From the NCBI GenBank assembly GCA_016720345.1, contig JADKKV010000007.1, positions 1-64,000 on the forward strand: 64,000 bases of DNA. The letters run 5' to 3'. Each line of letters opens with the position of its first letter. Positions within the stretch are counted from its first letter, which is position 1. This DNA is from Thermomonas sp. GTDB taxonomy: Bacteria > Pseudomonadota > Gammaproteobacteria > Xanthomonadales > Xanthomonadaceae. The position numbers were made by a program, and so were the translations under genes. Shown here in pieces: positions 38,235-45,870 of the stretch. The notes beneath the pieces are model-generated. The model was not told the DNA's origin and made no database searches. It saw nothing but the letters and a program-made list of their open reading frames with translations.

Positions 38235-39703
38235 GCTTCCACGACCTGCGCGGATTCCTGGCCGCGCTGGAACGCAATGGCCGCCTGCGCCGCGTGCGCG
38301 AGCCGGTGGACCCGGAACTGGAAACCACCTCGCTCAGCCTGCGCGCGTTGAAGGCTGGCGGGCCGGCGCTGCTGATGGAGCAACCGCTGGGCGCGCGCCA
38401 CCCATACCTGGGCAACCTGTTCGGCCACCGCGACCGCATCGAGGCGGCGCTGGCGGGGCGGCCGCTGGCATCCCTGCGCGAACTCGGCGAACTGCTGGCC
38501 TCGATCAAGGAGCCCAAATGGCCGTCCAGCCTGCGCGAGGCGCTGGGCACCTGGCCGGAGCTGGCGCAGCTTGCGCACGTGGCACCGCAGCGGGTGCGCG
38601 AAGCCGCGTTCCAGCACGAGGTGCTGGAAGGCGACGAGGTCGACCTGTCGCGCCTGCCGATCCAGCGCTGCTGGCCGGAAGATGCAGCGAAGCTGATCAC
38701 CCTGGGCCTGGTGGTCACCCGCGGCACCCGCCAGAAGCGCCAGAACGTGGCGATCTACCGGCAGCAGGTGATCGCGCGCAACCGCATCATCCTGCGCTGG
38801 CTGCCGCACCGCGGCGGCGCGCTCGACTACGCCAGCTGGCAGCACAGCCATCCCGACCAGCCGTTCCCGCTGCTGGTGGCGATCGGCGCGGACCCGGCAA
38901 CCCTGCTTGCAGCGGTGGCGCCGGTTCCGGACACCCTTTCCGAATACGAATTCGCCGGCCTGCTGCGCGGCGAGCGCACCCGCGTCTGGCACAGCGCGGC
39001 CACCGGGCTGGATGCACCGGCCGGCTGCGAGATCCTGCTGGAGGGCCATATCGCCCCCGGCGACACCGCGCTGGAAGGCCCGTTCGGCGACCACACCGGC
39101 TACTACAACGCGCAGGACCACTTCCCGGTGATGACCATCACCCGCATGCACCTGCGCCGCGATGCGATCTACCAGGGCAGCTACATGGGCCGCGCGCCGC
39201 ACGACGAACCGTCGGTGATGGCGATGGCGCTGAACGACGTGTTCGTGCCGATCCTGCGCAAGGTGTTCCCGGAGATCGTGGACTTCTACCTGCCGCCGGA
39301 AGCGTGCTCCTACCGGATCGCGGTGGTCAGCATCCGCAAGCAATACCCCGGCCACGCGCGCCGGATCATGATGGGCATCTGGTCGTACCTGCGCCAGTTC
39401 ACCTACACCAAGTTCGTGATCGTCACCGACGACGACATCGACGTGCGCGACTGGTCGCAGGTGATCTGGGCGCTCTCGACCCGGGTCGACCCGGCGCGCG
39501 ACAGCGTGATCATCGACAAGACCCCGATCGACTACCTCGATTTCTCCAGCCCCACCCCGAACCTCGGTTCGAAGCTGGGGCTGGACGCCACCAACAAGTG
39601 GCCGGCCGAGACCACCCGCACCTGGAGCAAGCCGATCGCGCTGGACCCGGCGGTGGAGAAGCGGGTCGACGCGCTCTGGTCGCAGCTGCTGCAGGCACCC
39701 TGA
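38231..39703 (+). CDS. ubiD: UbiD family decarboxylase (prenyl-FMN dependent)
   Basis: 490 residues from a GTG at 38231 that overlaps the upstream stop (GTGA). UbiD signatures: RLPIQRCWPEDAAKLITLGL, NRIILRWLPHRGGALDY, LEGPFGDHTGYYNAQDHFPV and IYQGSYMGRAPHDEPSV. It decarboxylates octaprenyl-4-hydroxybenzoate in ubiquinone synthesis using prenylated FMN (UbiX, not in the window). Its place with ubiU, ubiV and ubiT suits the anaerobic ubiquinone branch; it could also be the only UbiD of the genome. Confidence 0.9.
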   Translation: MSFHDLRGFLAALERNGRLRRVREPVDPELETTSLSLRALKAGGPALLMEQPLGARHPYLGNLFGHRDRIEAALAGRPLASLRELGELLASIKEPKWPSSLREALGTWPELAQLAHVAPQRVREAAFQHEVLEGDEVDLSRLPIQRCWPEDAAKLITLGLVVTRGTRQKRQNVAIYRQQVIARNRIILRWLPHRGGALDYASWQHSHPDQPFPLLVAIGADPATLLAAVAPVPDTLSEYEFAGLLRGERTRVWHSAATGLDAPAGCEILLEGHIAPGDTALEGPFGDHTGYYNAQDHFPVMTITRMHLRRDAIYQGSYMGRAPHDEPSVMAMALNDVFVPILRKVFPEIVDFYLPPEACSYRIAVVSIRKQYPGHARRIMMGIWSYLRQFTYTKFVIVTDDDIDVRDWSQVIWALSTRVDPARDSVIIDKTPIDYLDFSSPTPNLGSKLGLDATNKWPAETTRTWSKPIALDPAVEKRVDALWSQLLQAP

Positions 39704-39718
39704 GCCGCGACCCTGCGC

Positions 39719-40294
39719 TTACTCCTGCGCGGGCTGGTCCCAGCCCGGGTCGTCGAAGCGCTGCGGATACTGCGCCAGCGCGTCCTGCATCGCCGCGAGT
39801 TCGGGCTGGCCGAAGCGTCCTTCGCGGACCGCACCGGCACCGGCGACCAACGGCGCCAGCAGGCCGTGCAGGGAGGCGTCGGCCTCCGGCTCCAGCTTGC
39901 AGTTGGCGATCATGTCGGCGACCGCGGCATCCACCTGCGCCGCCGCATCCTTCTGCTGGGCCTCGGTGAGGTGGCCCATCAGGCCATGCTGCAGCGCTTC
40001 GACCGCACTCCGGATCCGCGCCATGCCGGCGCGCAGGGGCGCATCGGTCGCCCAGCGCTGGCCCGCTGGCGGCAGCGGTGCGGCATCGACGGGCGCATCT
40101 GCATGCGCGGCATGGGCGGCATGGGCATCGTGGCCGGCGTCGGCCGCCGCCGGCGGCGCCTGCGCGGCCGGTGCCGCCGCCGCGGGTTCCGCGCCGGGCC
40201 TGGGCGAACAGCCGGCAGCCACCGCCAGCAGGACCAGCGCGGCCATGGCGGGGCGCCAGCGGGCGCGCGGCGGAATCGTGGGGACCTGCAACAT
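39719..40294 (-). CDS. lipoprotein with Ala/His-rich linker, divergent from ubiU
   Basis: 191 residues from the ATG at 40294; an upstream in-frame start at 40345 is less likely. Basic N-terminus, hydrophobic stretch MAALVLLAVAAGC ending in a lipobox, then a low-complexity linker rich in Ala and with repeated HAAHA-like units. A helical C-terminal domain follows (GMARIRSAVEALQHGLMGHL, ADMIANCKLEPEADASLHGL). Similar proteins occur in denitrifier clusters (I recall the label DnrO, unverified). Probably periplasmic; function unknown. It faces the FNR-type box at 40369, which may serve both directions. Confidence 0.65.
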   Translation of the reverse strand: MLQVPTIPPRARWRPAMAALVLLAVAAGCSPRPGAEPAAAAPAAQAPPAAADAGHDAHAAHAAHADAPVDAAPLPPAGQRWATDAPLRAGMARIRSAVEALQHGLMGHLTEAQQKDAAAQVDAAVADMIANCKLEPEADASLHGLLAPLVAGAGAVREGRFGQPELAAMQDALAQYPQRFDDPGWDQPAQE

Positions 40295-40368
40295 GCAATC
40301 GCTCCTCGGGGATGCGGCCGGGTGGCCGGCGATGGCCGCCACCATCGCATGCGCGCAACCGCGGCGAC

Positions 40369-40382
40369 ATGACCGGGGTCAA
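40369..40382 (+). promoter_or_regulatory. FNR/Dnr box of ubiU-ubiV
   Basis: ATGACCGGGGTCAA with TAGCAT at 40405-40410, exactly the class II -10 position; start predicted at ~40417, 22 bases before ubiU. Confidence 0.7.
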
Positions 40383-40438
40383 TGACGCCACGGTTGGCCG
40401 GCCCTAGCATGGCCGCCTTGTCCTTCCGGGAAGCGACC

Positions 40439-41437
40439 ATGCAACTGGTGTGTCCCGCCGGCAACCTGCCGGCCCTGCAGGCGGCGGTGGATGCCGGCGC
40501 CAACGCGGTTTACGCAGGCTTCCGCGACCAGACCAACGCGCGCGCCTTCCCCGGCCTCAACTTCTCCGACGACGAGTTGCGCGCCGGCGTCCGCTATGCG
40601 CATGCCAAGGGCGCGAAGGTGTACCTGGCGCTCAACACCTACCCCGACAGCGCGCGCCTGAAGGACTGGCATGCGGCGGTGGACAAGGCCGCCGCGATCG
40701 GCTGCGACGCCATCATCGCCGCCGAGATGGCGGTGCTGGACTACGCCGCGCGCACCCACCCGGGCCTGCCGCGGCACCTGTCGGTGCAGGGCAGTGCGAC
40801 CACTGCGCCGGCGCTGAAATACGCGTACGAACGCTTCGGCATCAGCCGCGCGGTGCTGCCGCGGGTGCTCTCGCTGCAGCAGGTGGAGCGGCTGTGCGAG
40901 CGCTCGCCGGTGGCGCTGGAGGTCTTCGCGTTCGGCAGCCTGTGCATCATGGTCGAAGGCCGCTGCCAGCTGTCCAGCTACGTCACCGGGGCCTCGCCGA
41001 ACCGCCACGGCGTGTGCTCGCCGGCGAAGTTCGTGCGCTGGGACGAACACACCGATGGCAGCCGCAGCGTGCGCCTCAACGACGTGCTGATCGACCAGTT
41101 CCAGCCGCAGGAGCCGGCCGGTTACCCGACCGTGTGCAAGGGACGCTTCGAGGTCGGCAACGAGATCTTCCACGCGCTGGAGGAGCCGACCAGCCTCAAC
41201 ACCCTGGAACTGCTGCCGCGGCTCCAGCAGGCGGGGGTGGTGGCGCTCAAGATCGAGGGCCGGCAACGTGGCGTGGCCTACGTCAGCTCGGTCACCCGCA
41301 CCTGGCGCAAGGCGCTGGACCGGCTGGCCGCGGACCCGGCGCACTGGCAGCTGCAGCCGGACTGGCAGGCGGAACTGTCGCGCCACGCCGAGGGCCACCA
41401 GACCACGCTGGGCCCGTACCACCGGGCCTGGCATTGA
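40439..41437 (+). CDS. ubiU: O2-independent ubiquinone hydroxylation protein, U32 family
   Basis: 332 residues from the ATG at 40439 (MQLVCPAGNLPALQAAVDAG). The four [4Fe-4S] cysteines of UbiU are visible in GSLCIMVEGRCQLSSY, RHGVCSPAKFV and PTVCKGRFEV. U32 peptidase-like fold. With UbiV it introduces ring hydroxyl groups anaerobically (prephenate as oxygen donor is reported for this pathway). Followed after 10 bases by ubiV. Confidence 0.94.
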   Translation: MQLVCPAGNLPALQAAVDAGANAVYAGFRDQTNARAFPGLNFSDDELRAGVRYAHAKGAKVYLALNTYPDSARLKDWHAAVDKAAAIGCDAIIAAEMAVLDYAARTHPGLPRHLSVQGSATTAPALKYAYERFGISRAVLPRVLSLQQVERLCERSPVALEVFAFGSLCIMVEGRCQLSSYVTGASPNRHGVCSPAKFVRWDEHTDGSRSVRLNDVLIDQFQPQEPAGYPTVCKGRFEVGNEIFHALEEPTSLNTLELLPRLQQAGVVALKIEGRQRGVAYVSSVTRTWRKALDRLAADPAHWQLQPDWQAELSRHAEGHQTTLGPYHRAWH

Positions 41438-41447
41438 GGACGCACGC

Positions 41448-42326
41448 ATGAAACTGAGCCTGGGCCCGCTGCAGTACTTCTGGCCGCGCGAACGCACCCT
41501 CGCCTTCTACCGCGAGGCGGCGGCGTGGCCGCTCGACATCGTCTACCTCGGCGAAACCGTGTGCAGCAAGCGCCGCGAACTGCGCACCGCGGAGTGGATC
41601 GAATTGGCTCAGGAACTGGCCGCCGCCGGCAAGGAGGTGGTGCTGTCCTCGCTGTCGCTGATCGAGGCCGAGTCCGAACTCGGGGTGGTCGATCGCCTCG
41701 CCGCGCACGGCGGCTTCAAGGTCGAGGCCAACGACCTCTCTGCGGTGCAGGTCTGCCGCGAGCGCGGCACCCCGTTCGTGGCCGGCCCGTCGCTGAACCT
41801 GTACAACCACCGCGCGCTGGCGCTGCTGGTCGAAGACGGCCTGGTGCGCTGGGTGCCCGGGGTGGAACAGGGCGAAACCCTGGTGCGCGAGCTCAAGCAG
41901 GCATTCGAGGCCGATGGCGGCGCGATGCCGGAACTGGAGGTGATTGGCTGGGGCCGGCTGCCGCTTGCGTATTCGGCGCGCTGCTTCACCGCGCGCGCGC
42001 TGGACGTGGCCAAGGACCAGTGCGGCTTCCGCTGCATCGACTACCCGGACGCGTTGCCGCTGGCCACCCGCGAAGGCCGCCCGTTCCTGCGCATCAACGG
42101 CATCCAGGTGCTGGGCGAGGAACTCACCGACCTCGGCCCGGAACTGCCGGCGCTGCGCGCGTTGGGGGTGGACATCCTGCGCCTGTACCCGCAGGCGGAA
42201 GGCATGGCGGACCTGGTGCGCCACTTCGACCAGGCCCGCGCAGGCGACGCCGCCGCGGCCCCACTCGGCCAGCGCAACGGTTACTGGCATGGCGAACCCG
42301 GCATGCAGGTCGCCGCCGCCGGCTGA
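41448..42326 (+). CDS. ubiV: O2-independent ubiquinone hydroxylation protein, U32 family
   Basis: 292 residues from the ATG at 41448, with TGAGGA upstream. Cluster cysteines: YLGETVCSKRREL, SARCFTARALDV and KDQCGFRCIDYP. Forms a heterodimer with UbiU. The gene converges on nadB with only six bases between the two stops. Confidence 0.94.
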   Translation: MKLSLGPLQYFWPRERTLAFYREAAAWPLDIVYLGETVCSKRRELRTAEWIELAQELAAAGKEVVLSSLSLIEAESELGVVDRLAAHGGFKVEANDLSAVQVCRERGTPFVAGPSLNLYNHRALALLVEDGLVRWVPGVEQGETLVRELKQAFEADGGAMPELEVIGWGRLPLAYSARCFTARALDVAKDQCGFRCIDYPDALPLATREGRPFLRINGIQVLGEELTDLGPELPALRALGVDILRLYPQAEGMADLVRHFDQARAGDAAAAPLGQRNGYWHGEPGMQVAAAG

Positions 42327-42332
42327 GCCCGC

Positions 42333-43796
42333 TCAGGCCGCCGCGACCGGCCCCGCCATCGAAGCGTCGTCATCGCGGTAGTGCGCACCCAGGCTGCGGC
42401 GGCGCTGCAGTGCCGCCGCCAGCAGCGCCCGCGCCAGCCCGGCCTGCCAGCCTTCGGCCGCCAGTCCTTCGCATTCGTCCAGCGCCGCCTGCAGGCCGGC
42501 ATGGTTGCGCACCGGGCCCATCGCCGCCCCCATCAACGCGCGCAACCGTTGCAGCGCGGGCGGCGGCAACGCCGGGCCAAGGCCCACCCACGCCGCCTCG
42601 CCACCACGGTTCTCCGCCCCGGAAACGGCGGCCAGCCATTGCCCGAGCCGGCGACCGAACACCACGCCTTCCAGCAGCGAATTGCTGGCCAGCCGGTTGG
42701 CACCGTGGACGCCGTTGCAGGCCACTTCGCCGGCGGCGAACAGCCCCGGCAGCGAGGTGCGGCCGTCGGCGTCGGTGGCCAGCCCACCCATGTGGAAATG
42801 CGCGGCCGGGGCCACCGGGATCGGCTGCAGGCGCGGATCGATCGCATGCGCCAGGCAGGCCGCGAGCACGGTCGGGAACGCGGTTGGCCAGGCCACGCCG
42901 ATGTGGCGGGCATCCAGCCACGCGCCACCCGCGTGCACCGCCGCCGCGACCCGCCGCGCCACGATGTCGCGCGGGGCAAGGTCGCCCAGCGGATGCACGC
43001 CGGCCATCAGCGGCTGGCCGTCGCGGTCCAGCAGGCGCGCGCCGGCACCGCGCAGGGCCTCGGTGACCAGCGGCAGGCTGTGCAGGCCGGGCACCGCCAA
43101 CGCGGTGGGATGGAACTGCACGAATTCGAGGTCGCGGGCCGCCGCGCCCGCCGCCAATGCCAGTGCGAGGCCGCCGCCATCGGCATCCGCCGGGTTGCTG
43201 GTGGCCGCGAACAGGCCGCCGATGCCGCCCGTGGCCAGCACCACCGCGCGTCCGTCGAAGCGCTGCCTGCTGCCATCGTCGAGGGTCGCGGACACCCCGA
43301 CCACCTGGCCATCGCGCACGGCCAGCGCATCCACGTCGCAGCCGGCGATGCGGCGGATCCGCGGCTGCGCGCGCGCGGCGGCCACCAGCGCGCGCATCAC
43401 CGCGGCGCCGGTGCCGTCGCCGCCCGCGTGCGCGATCCGCGCGCGGTCGTGGCCGCCCTCGCGGCCGAGTTGCAGGCGGCCGTCGGCATCGCGGTCGAAG
43501 TCCACGCCGATCGCCTGCAGCCACGCGATCGCGGCCGGCGCGGACGCAGTCAGCAGTTCCACCATGGCGACGTCGTTGTGGTGGCTGCCGGCCACGCAGG
43601 TATCGCGCGCGTGCGCCGCGGGGGTGTCGCCCGCGCCCAGCGCGGCGGCGATCCCGCCCTGCGCGAGGGTGCTGGCCGCGCCCGCGGCGCCCGGCCGCCG
43701 GGTCAGCAGCAGCACCGGCGCCGGTGCGGCGGCCAGCGCCGCGGACAGGCCGGCGATCCCGCCGCCGACCACGATGATCGGCGCGTCGCCGCTCAC
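42333..43796 (-). CDS. nadB: L-aspartate oxidase
   Basis: 487 residues from a GTG at 43796 that overlaps the nadA stop (GTGTGA). FAD-binding start IIVVGGGIAGLSAALA, succinate dehydrogenase-like core STLAQGGIAAALGAGD, FVQFHPTALAVPGLH, HFHMGGLATDADGRTSLPG and AGEVACNGVHGANRLASNSL. It oxidises aspartate to iminoaspartate for NAD synthesis and can use fumarate in place of oxygen, fitting the anaerobic neighbourhood. Slightly shorter than the E. coli enzyme (~540). Confidence 0.93.
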   Translation of the reverse strand: MSGDAPIIVVGGGIAGLSAALAAAPAPVLLLTRRPGAAGAASTLAQGGIAAALGAGDTPAAHARDTCVAGSHHNDVAMVELLTASAPAAIAWLQAIGVDFDRDADGRLQLGREGGHDRARIAHAGGDGTGAAVMRALVAAARAQPRIRRIAGCDVDALAVRDGQVVGVSATLDDGSRQRFDGRAVVLATGGIGGLFAATSNPADADGGGLALALAAGAAARDLEFVQFHPTALAVPGLHSLPLVTEALRGAGARLLDRDGQPLMAGVHPLGDLAPRDIVARRVAAAVHAGGAWLDARHIGVAWPTAFPTVLAACLAHAIDPRLQPIPVAPAAHFHMGGLATDADGRTSLPGLFAAGEVACNGVHGANRLASNSLLEGVVFGRRLGQWLAAVSGAENRGGEAAWVGLGPALPPPALQRLRALMGAAMGPVRNHAGLQAALDECEGLAAEGWQAGLARALLAAALQRRRSLGAHYRDDDASMAGPVAAA

Positions 43797-44827
43797 ACCC
43801 GGTCGCGGCGGCCGACCGCCAGCATGCGTTCCAGCGCGCGCCGCGCGCCGGCGGCGATCCCGGCCGGCACCTCCACCACGTACTTGCGTTCCAGCAGGCT
43901 GGCGTGGATGTTCGGCAGGGTGATCCGCTGCATGTACGGGCACAGGTTGCAGGGCTTGACGAACTCGATGCCCGGGAACCGCGACTTCAGGTTGTCGGCC
44001 ATCGAGCATTCGGTAATCAGCGCCACCCGCTCCGGCTTTTCCCTTTCCAGCCAGCTGCCCATGGCGGTGGTGGAACCGACGAAATCGGCTTCGGCCAGCA
44101 CCTCCGGCGGGCACTCCGGATGCGCCACCACGCGCGCGTGGAACTGCTCGCGGGTGTGCCGGACCTGCTGCGCGGTGAAGGTCTCGTGGACCTCGCAGCT
44201 GCCGTCCCACAGCACCAGCCGGATCTTCGTCTGCGAGGCGACGTGCGCGCCGAGGAAGCGGTCCGGCAGGAAGATCACGGTGTCCACCCCGAATTCGGCG
44301 GCGACCGCTTCCACCACCTCGGAGGCATTGGCGGAGGTGCAGCAGGCGTCGGACTCGGCCTTCACCGCGGCGGTGGTGTTGACGTAGCTCACCACCGGCA
44401 GCCCGGGATGGCGCGCGCGCAGGGCACGCACGTCGTCGGCGGTGATCGACGCGGCCAGCGAGCAGCCGGCCTCCAGGTCCGGGATCAGCACGGTCCGGTC
44501 CGGGGCCAGGATCTTGGCGGTTTCGGCCATGAAGTGGACGCCGCACAGGACGATGGTGTCGGCCTCGCAGGTGGCCGCGGCCTGCGCCAGCGCCAGCGAG
44601 TCGCCGGTGATGTCGGCCACCCCGTGGAAGATCTCCGGCGACTGGTAGCTGTGCGCCATGATCACCGCGCCGCGCTCGCGCTTGAGTTGCTGGATGGCGT
44701 CGATCCAGGCCAGGTGCAGCGGCACCTCCAGGCACGGCACCAGTTGTTCAAGGCGGGCACCCAGCGCGGCATGGCGCTCGGCGATCTCGGGGGTCCATCG
44801 CGGACGGAAAGCGTCTTGGCGGGTCAT
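43793..44827 (-). CDS. nadA: quinolinate synthase
   Basis: 344 residues from the ATG at 44827 (MTRQDAFRPRW); the longer open frame to 44992 is Pro/Ala-rich and not conserved. [4Fe-4S] cysteines in IVLCGVHFMAETAKIL, SDACCTSANA or ITECSMADNL, and KPCNLCPYMQ. It condenses iminoaspartate with DHAP to quinolinate and is oxygen-sensitive. Upstream of and overlapping nadB. Confidence 0.94.
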   Translation of the reverse strand: MTRQDAFRPRWTPEIAERHAALGARLEQLVPCLEVPLHLAWIDAIQQLKRERGAVIMAHSYQSPEIFHGVADITGDSLALAQAAATCEADTIVLCGVHFMAETAKILAPDRTVLIPDLEAGCSLAASITADDVRALRARHPGLPVVSYVNTTAAVKAESDACCTSANASEVVEAVAAEFGVDTVIFLPDRFLGAHVASQTKIRLVLWDGSCEVHETFTAQQVRHTREQFHARVVAHPECPPEVLAEADFVGSTTAMGSWLEREKPERVALITECSMADNLKSRFPGIEFVKPCNLCPYMQRITLPNIHASLLERKYVVEVPAGIAAGARRALERMLAVGRRDRV

Positions 44828-44885
44828 CGGCGGGTACGGATCGGGCGCGGCGGTGCCGCGCGGGAGTTGAGCACCGCGCGCGGGG

Positions 44886-45737
44886 TCAGGCGCGGGCGTG
44901 GTAGGCGGCGCGGGCCGCGTCGGCGAGGCGGGCACCGCGGTTGAGGGCGATGCGCAGCCCCAGCGGCACCTGTTCCCACGGCAGGCGGTCAAGCACGTTG
45001 CGCGCGGTCAGGCCGAGTTCGGTGTCGCCGGTCAGCACCAGCCGGCGCTGGAAGAACAGGGTATCGGCGTCCTCGCGGCGCCCGGCCAGCAGCAGCAGGT
45101 CGGTGGCAGTGCCGCGCACGGTGGCCTCGGCGGGTGCATCCACCACCACCAGCCGGTTGCCCTGCAGTTCCACCACCCAGCCGATGCCGAGGTCGCTGAC
45201 CTCGATCCCGAGCCGGCGCCCGTCCATGAACTCGATCGCGCCCTCGGCGAGTGGCTGCGCCAGCGCCTGCGCCATCGCGCGTTCGATCACCCGCCGCCGC
45301 AGCGACGGCGGCACCGCCCGCAGCAACGGGGCCAGCCGGCGCGGTGGCGGGATCAGGCGCAGCAGCGGATTGGCGGCCGGCAGGGGGGATTCGGGTTGGG
45401 CATCCATGGTGGCCGCCATCATGCGCCCCGCCGCCGCGGGCGGGCCTTGATCCAGGTCAGATGCCAGTGCCTGCGCGCGGCAGGCCTCGCCGATGGCGAG
45501 GCCGACGACGCCGCTTGCGACCTCAGGGGCCACCCCGACCCGCACCGCCAGCGCGGCCGCGCGTTCGCGGACCTGGCGCTCGCGCCCGGGATCGCGCCCG
45601 CGGGCACCGGCGTGCAGCTTCAGCCGTCCCGCCAGCTGCGCCAGCCGCGCGCGCGCCGCCAGCAGCAGGACCAGGCCATCGTCGATGCCATCGATCGCAG
45701 TGCGTACCGGCGTCAGCCCGGGAACAGGTCTGGTCAC
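44886..45737 (-). CDS. chorismate mutase-UbiT (SCP2) fusion protein
   Basis: 283 residues from a GTG at 45737 with GGAGG six bases ahead; another GTG at 45749 would add four residues. Residues 1-85 are an AroQ chorismate mutase: VRTAIDGIDDGLVLLLAARA, then GRLKLHAGARGRDPGRERQV. Counterparts of the E. coli Arg11, Arg28, Lys39, Arg51 and Glu52 active-site residues are in place. After a linker (LASDLDQGPP) comes UbiT: LLRLIPPPRRLAPLLRAVPP, IEFMDGRRLGIEVSDLG, REDADTLFFQRRLVLTGDTE. UbiT is the SCP2 lipid-binding accessory factor of anaerobic ubiquinone synthesis. FNR-type boxes lie upstream (45808) and inside the linker (45447). The frame is intact. Confidence 0.85.
   Translation of the reverse strand: MTRPVPGLTPVRTAIDGIDDGLVLLLAARARLAQLAGRLKLHAGARGRDPGRERQVRERAAALAVRVGVAPEVASGVVGLAIGEACRAQALASDLDQGPPAAAGRMMAATMDAQPESPLPAANPLLRLIPPPRRLAPLLRAVPPSLRRRVIERAMAQALAQPLAEGAIEFMDGRRLGIEVSDLGIGWVVELQGNRLVVVDAPAEATVRGTATDLLLLAGRREDADTLFFQRRLVLTGDTELGLTARNVLDRLPWEQVPLGLRIALNRGARLADAARAAYHARA
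45447..45460 (-). promoter_or_regulatory. FNR/Dnr-type box inside the chorismate mutase-UbiT linker
   Basis: On the minus strand CTGACCTGGATCAA, encoding the linker residues around DLDQ. A -10-like CATGAT lies at 45418-45423, predicting a start ~5 bases before the in-frame ATG at 45407. It may drive UbiT alone, or be chance. Confidence 0.4.
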
Positions 45738-45807
45738 GTCCACCTCCACTGGTCGCCGCAGGCGCGGCGACGCCCGCCATCATTCTGCAGCAGCGCCCAC
45801 GCGCGCG

Positions 45808-45821
45808 CTGATGCAGGTCAA
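45808..45821 (-). promoter_or_regulatory. FNR/Dnr box of the chorismate mutase-UbiT gene
   Basis: Minus strand TTGACCTGCATCAG. Class II geometry predicts a start near 45773, 36 bases before the GTG at 45737; the -10 is poor. Confidence 0.65.
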
Positions 45822-45870
45822 GCCGGGATCCCGCACCGGCGTCGCCGCGGCCTCGCGCTTGCCGGCCGGG

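Noticed and set aside
38231-39703. Aromatic-acid (non-ubiquinone) UbiD-type decarboxylase
   Set aside because: Possible by family, but the ubiU/ubiV/ubiT neighbours make the ubiquinone role more likely; no aromatic degradation genes are nearby.
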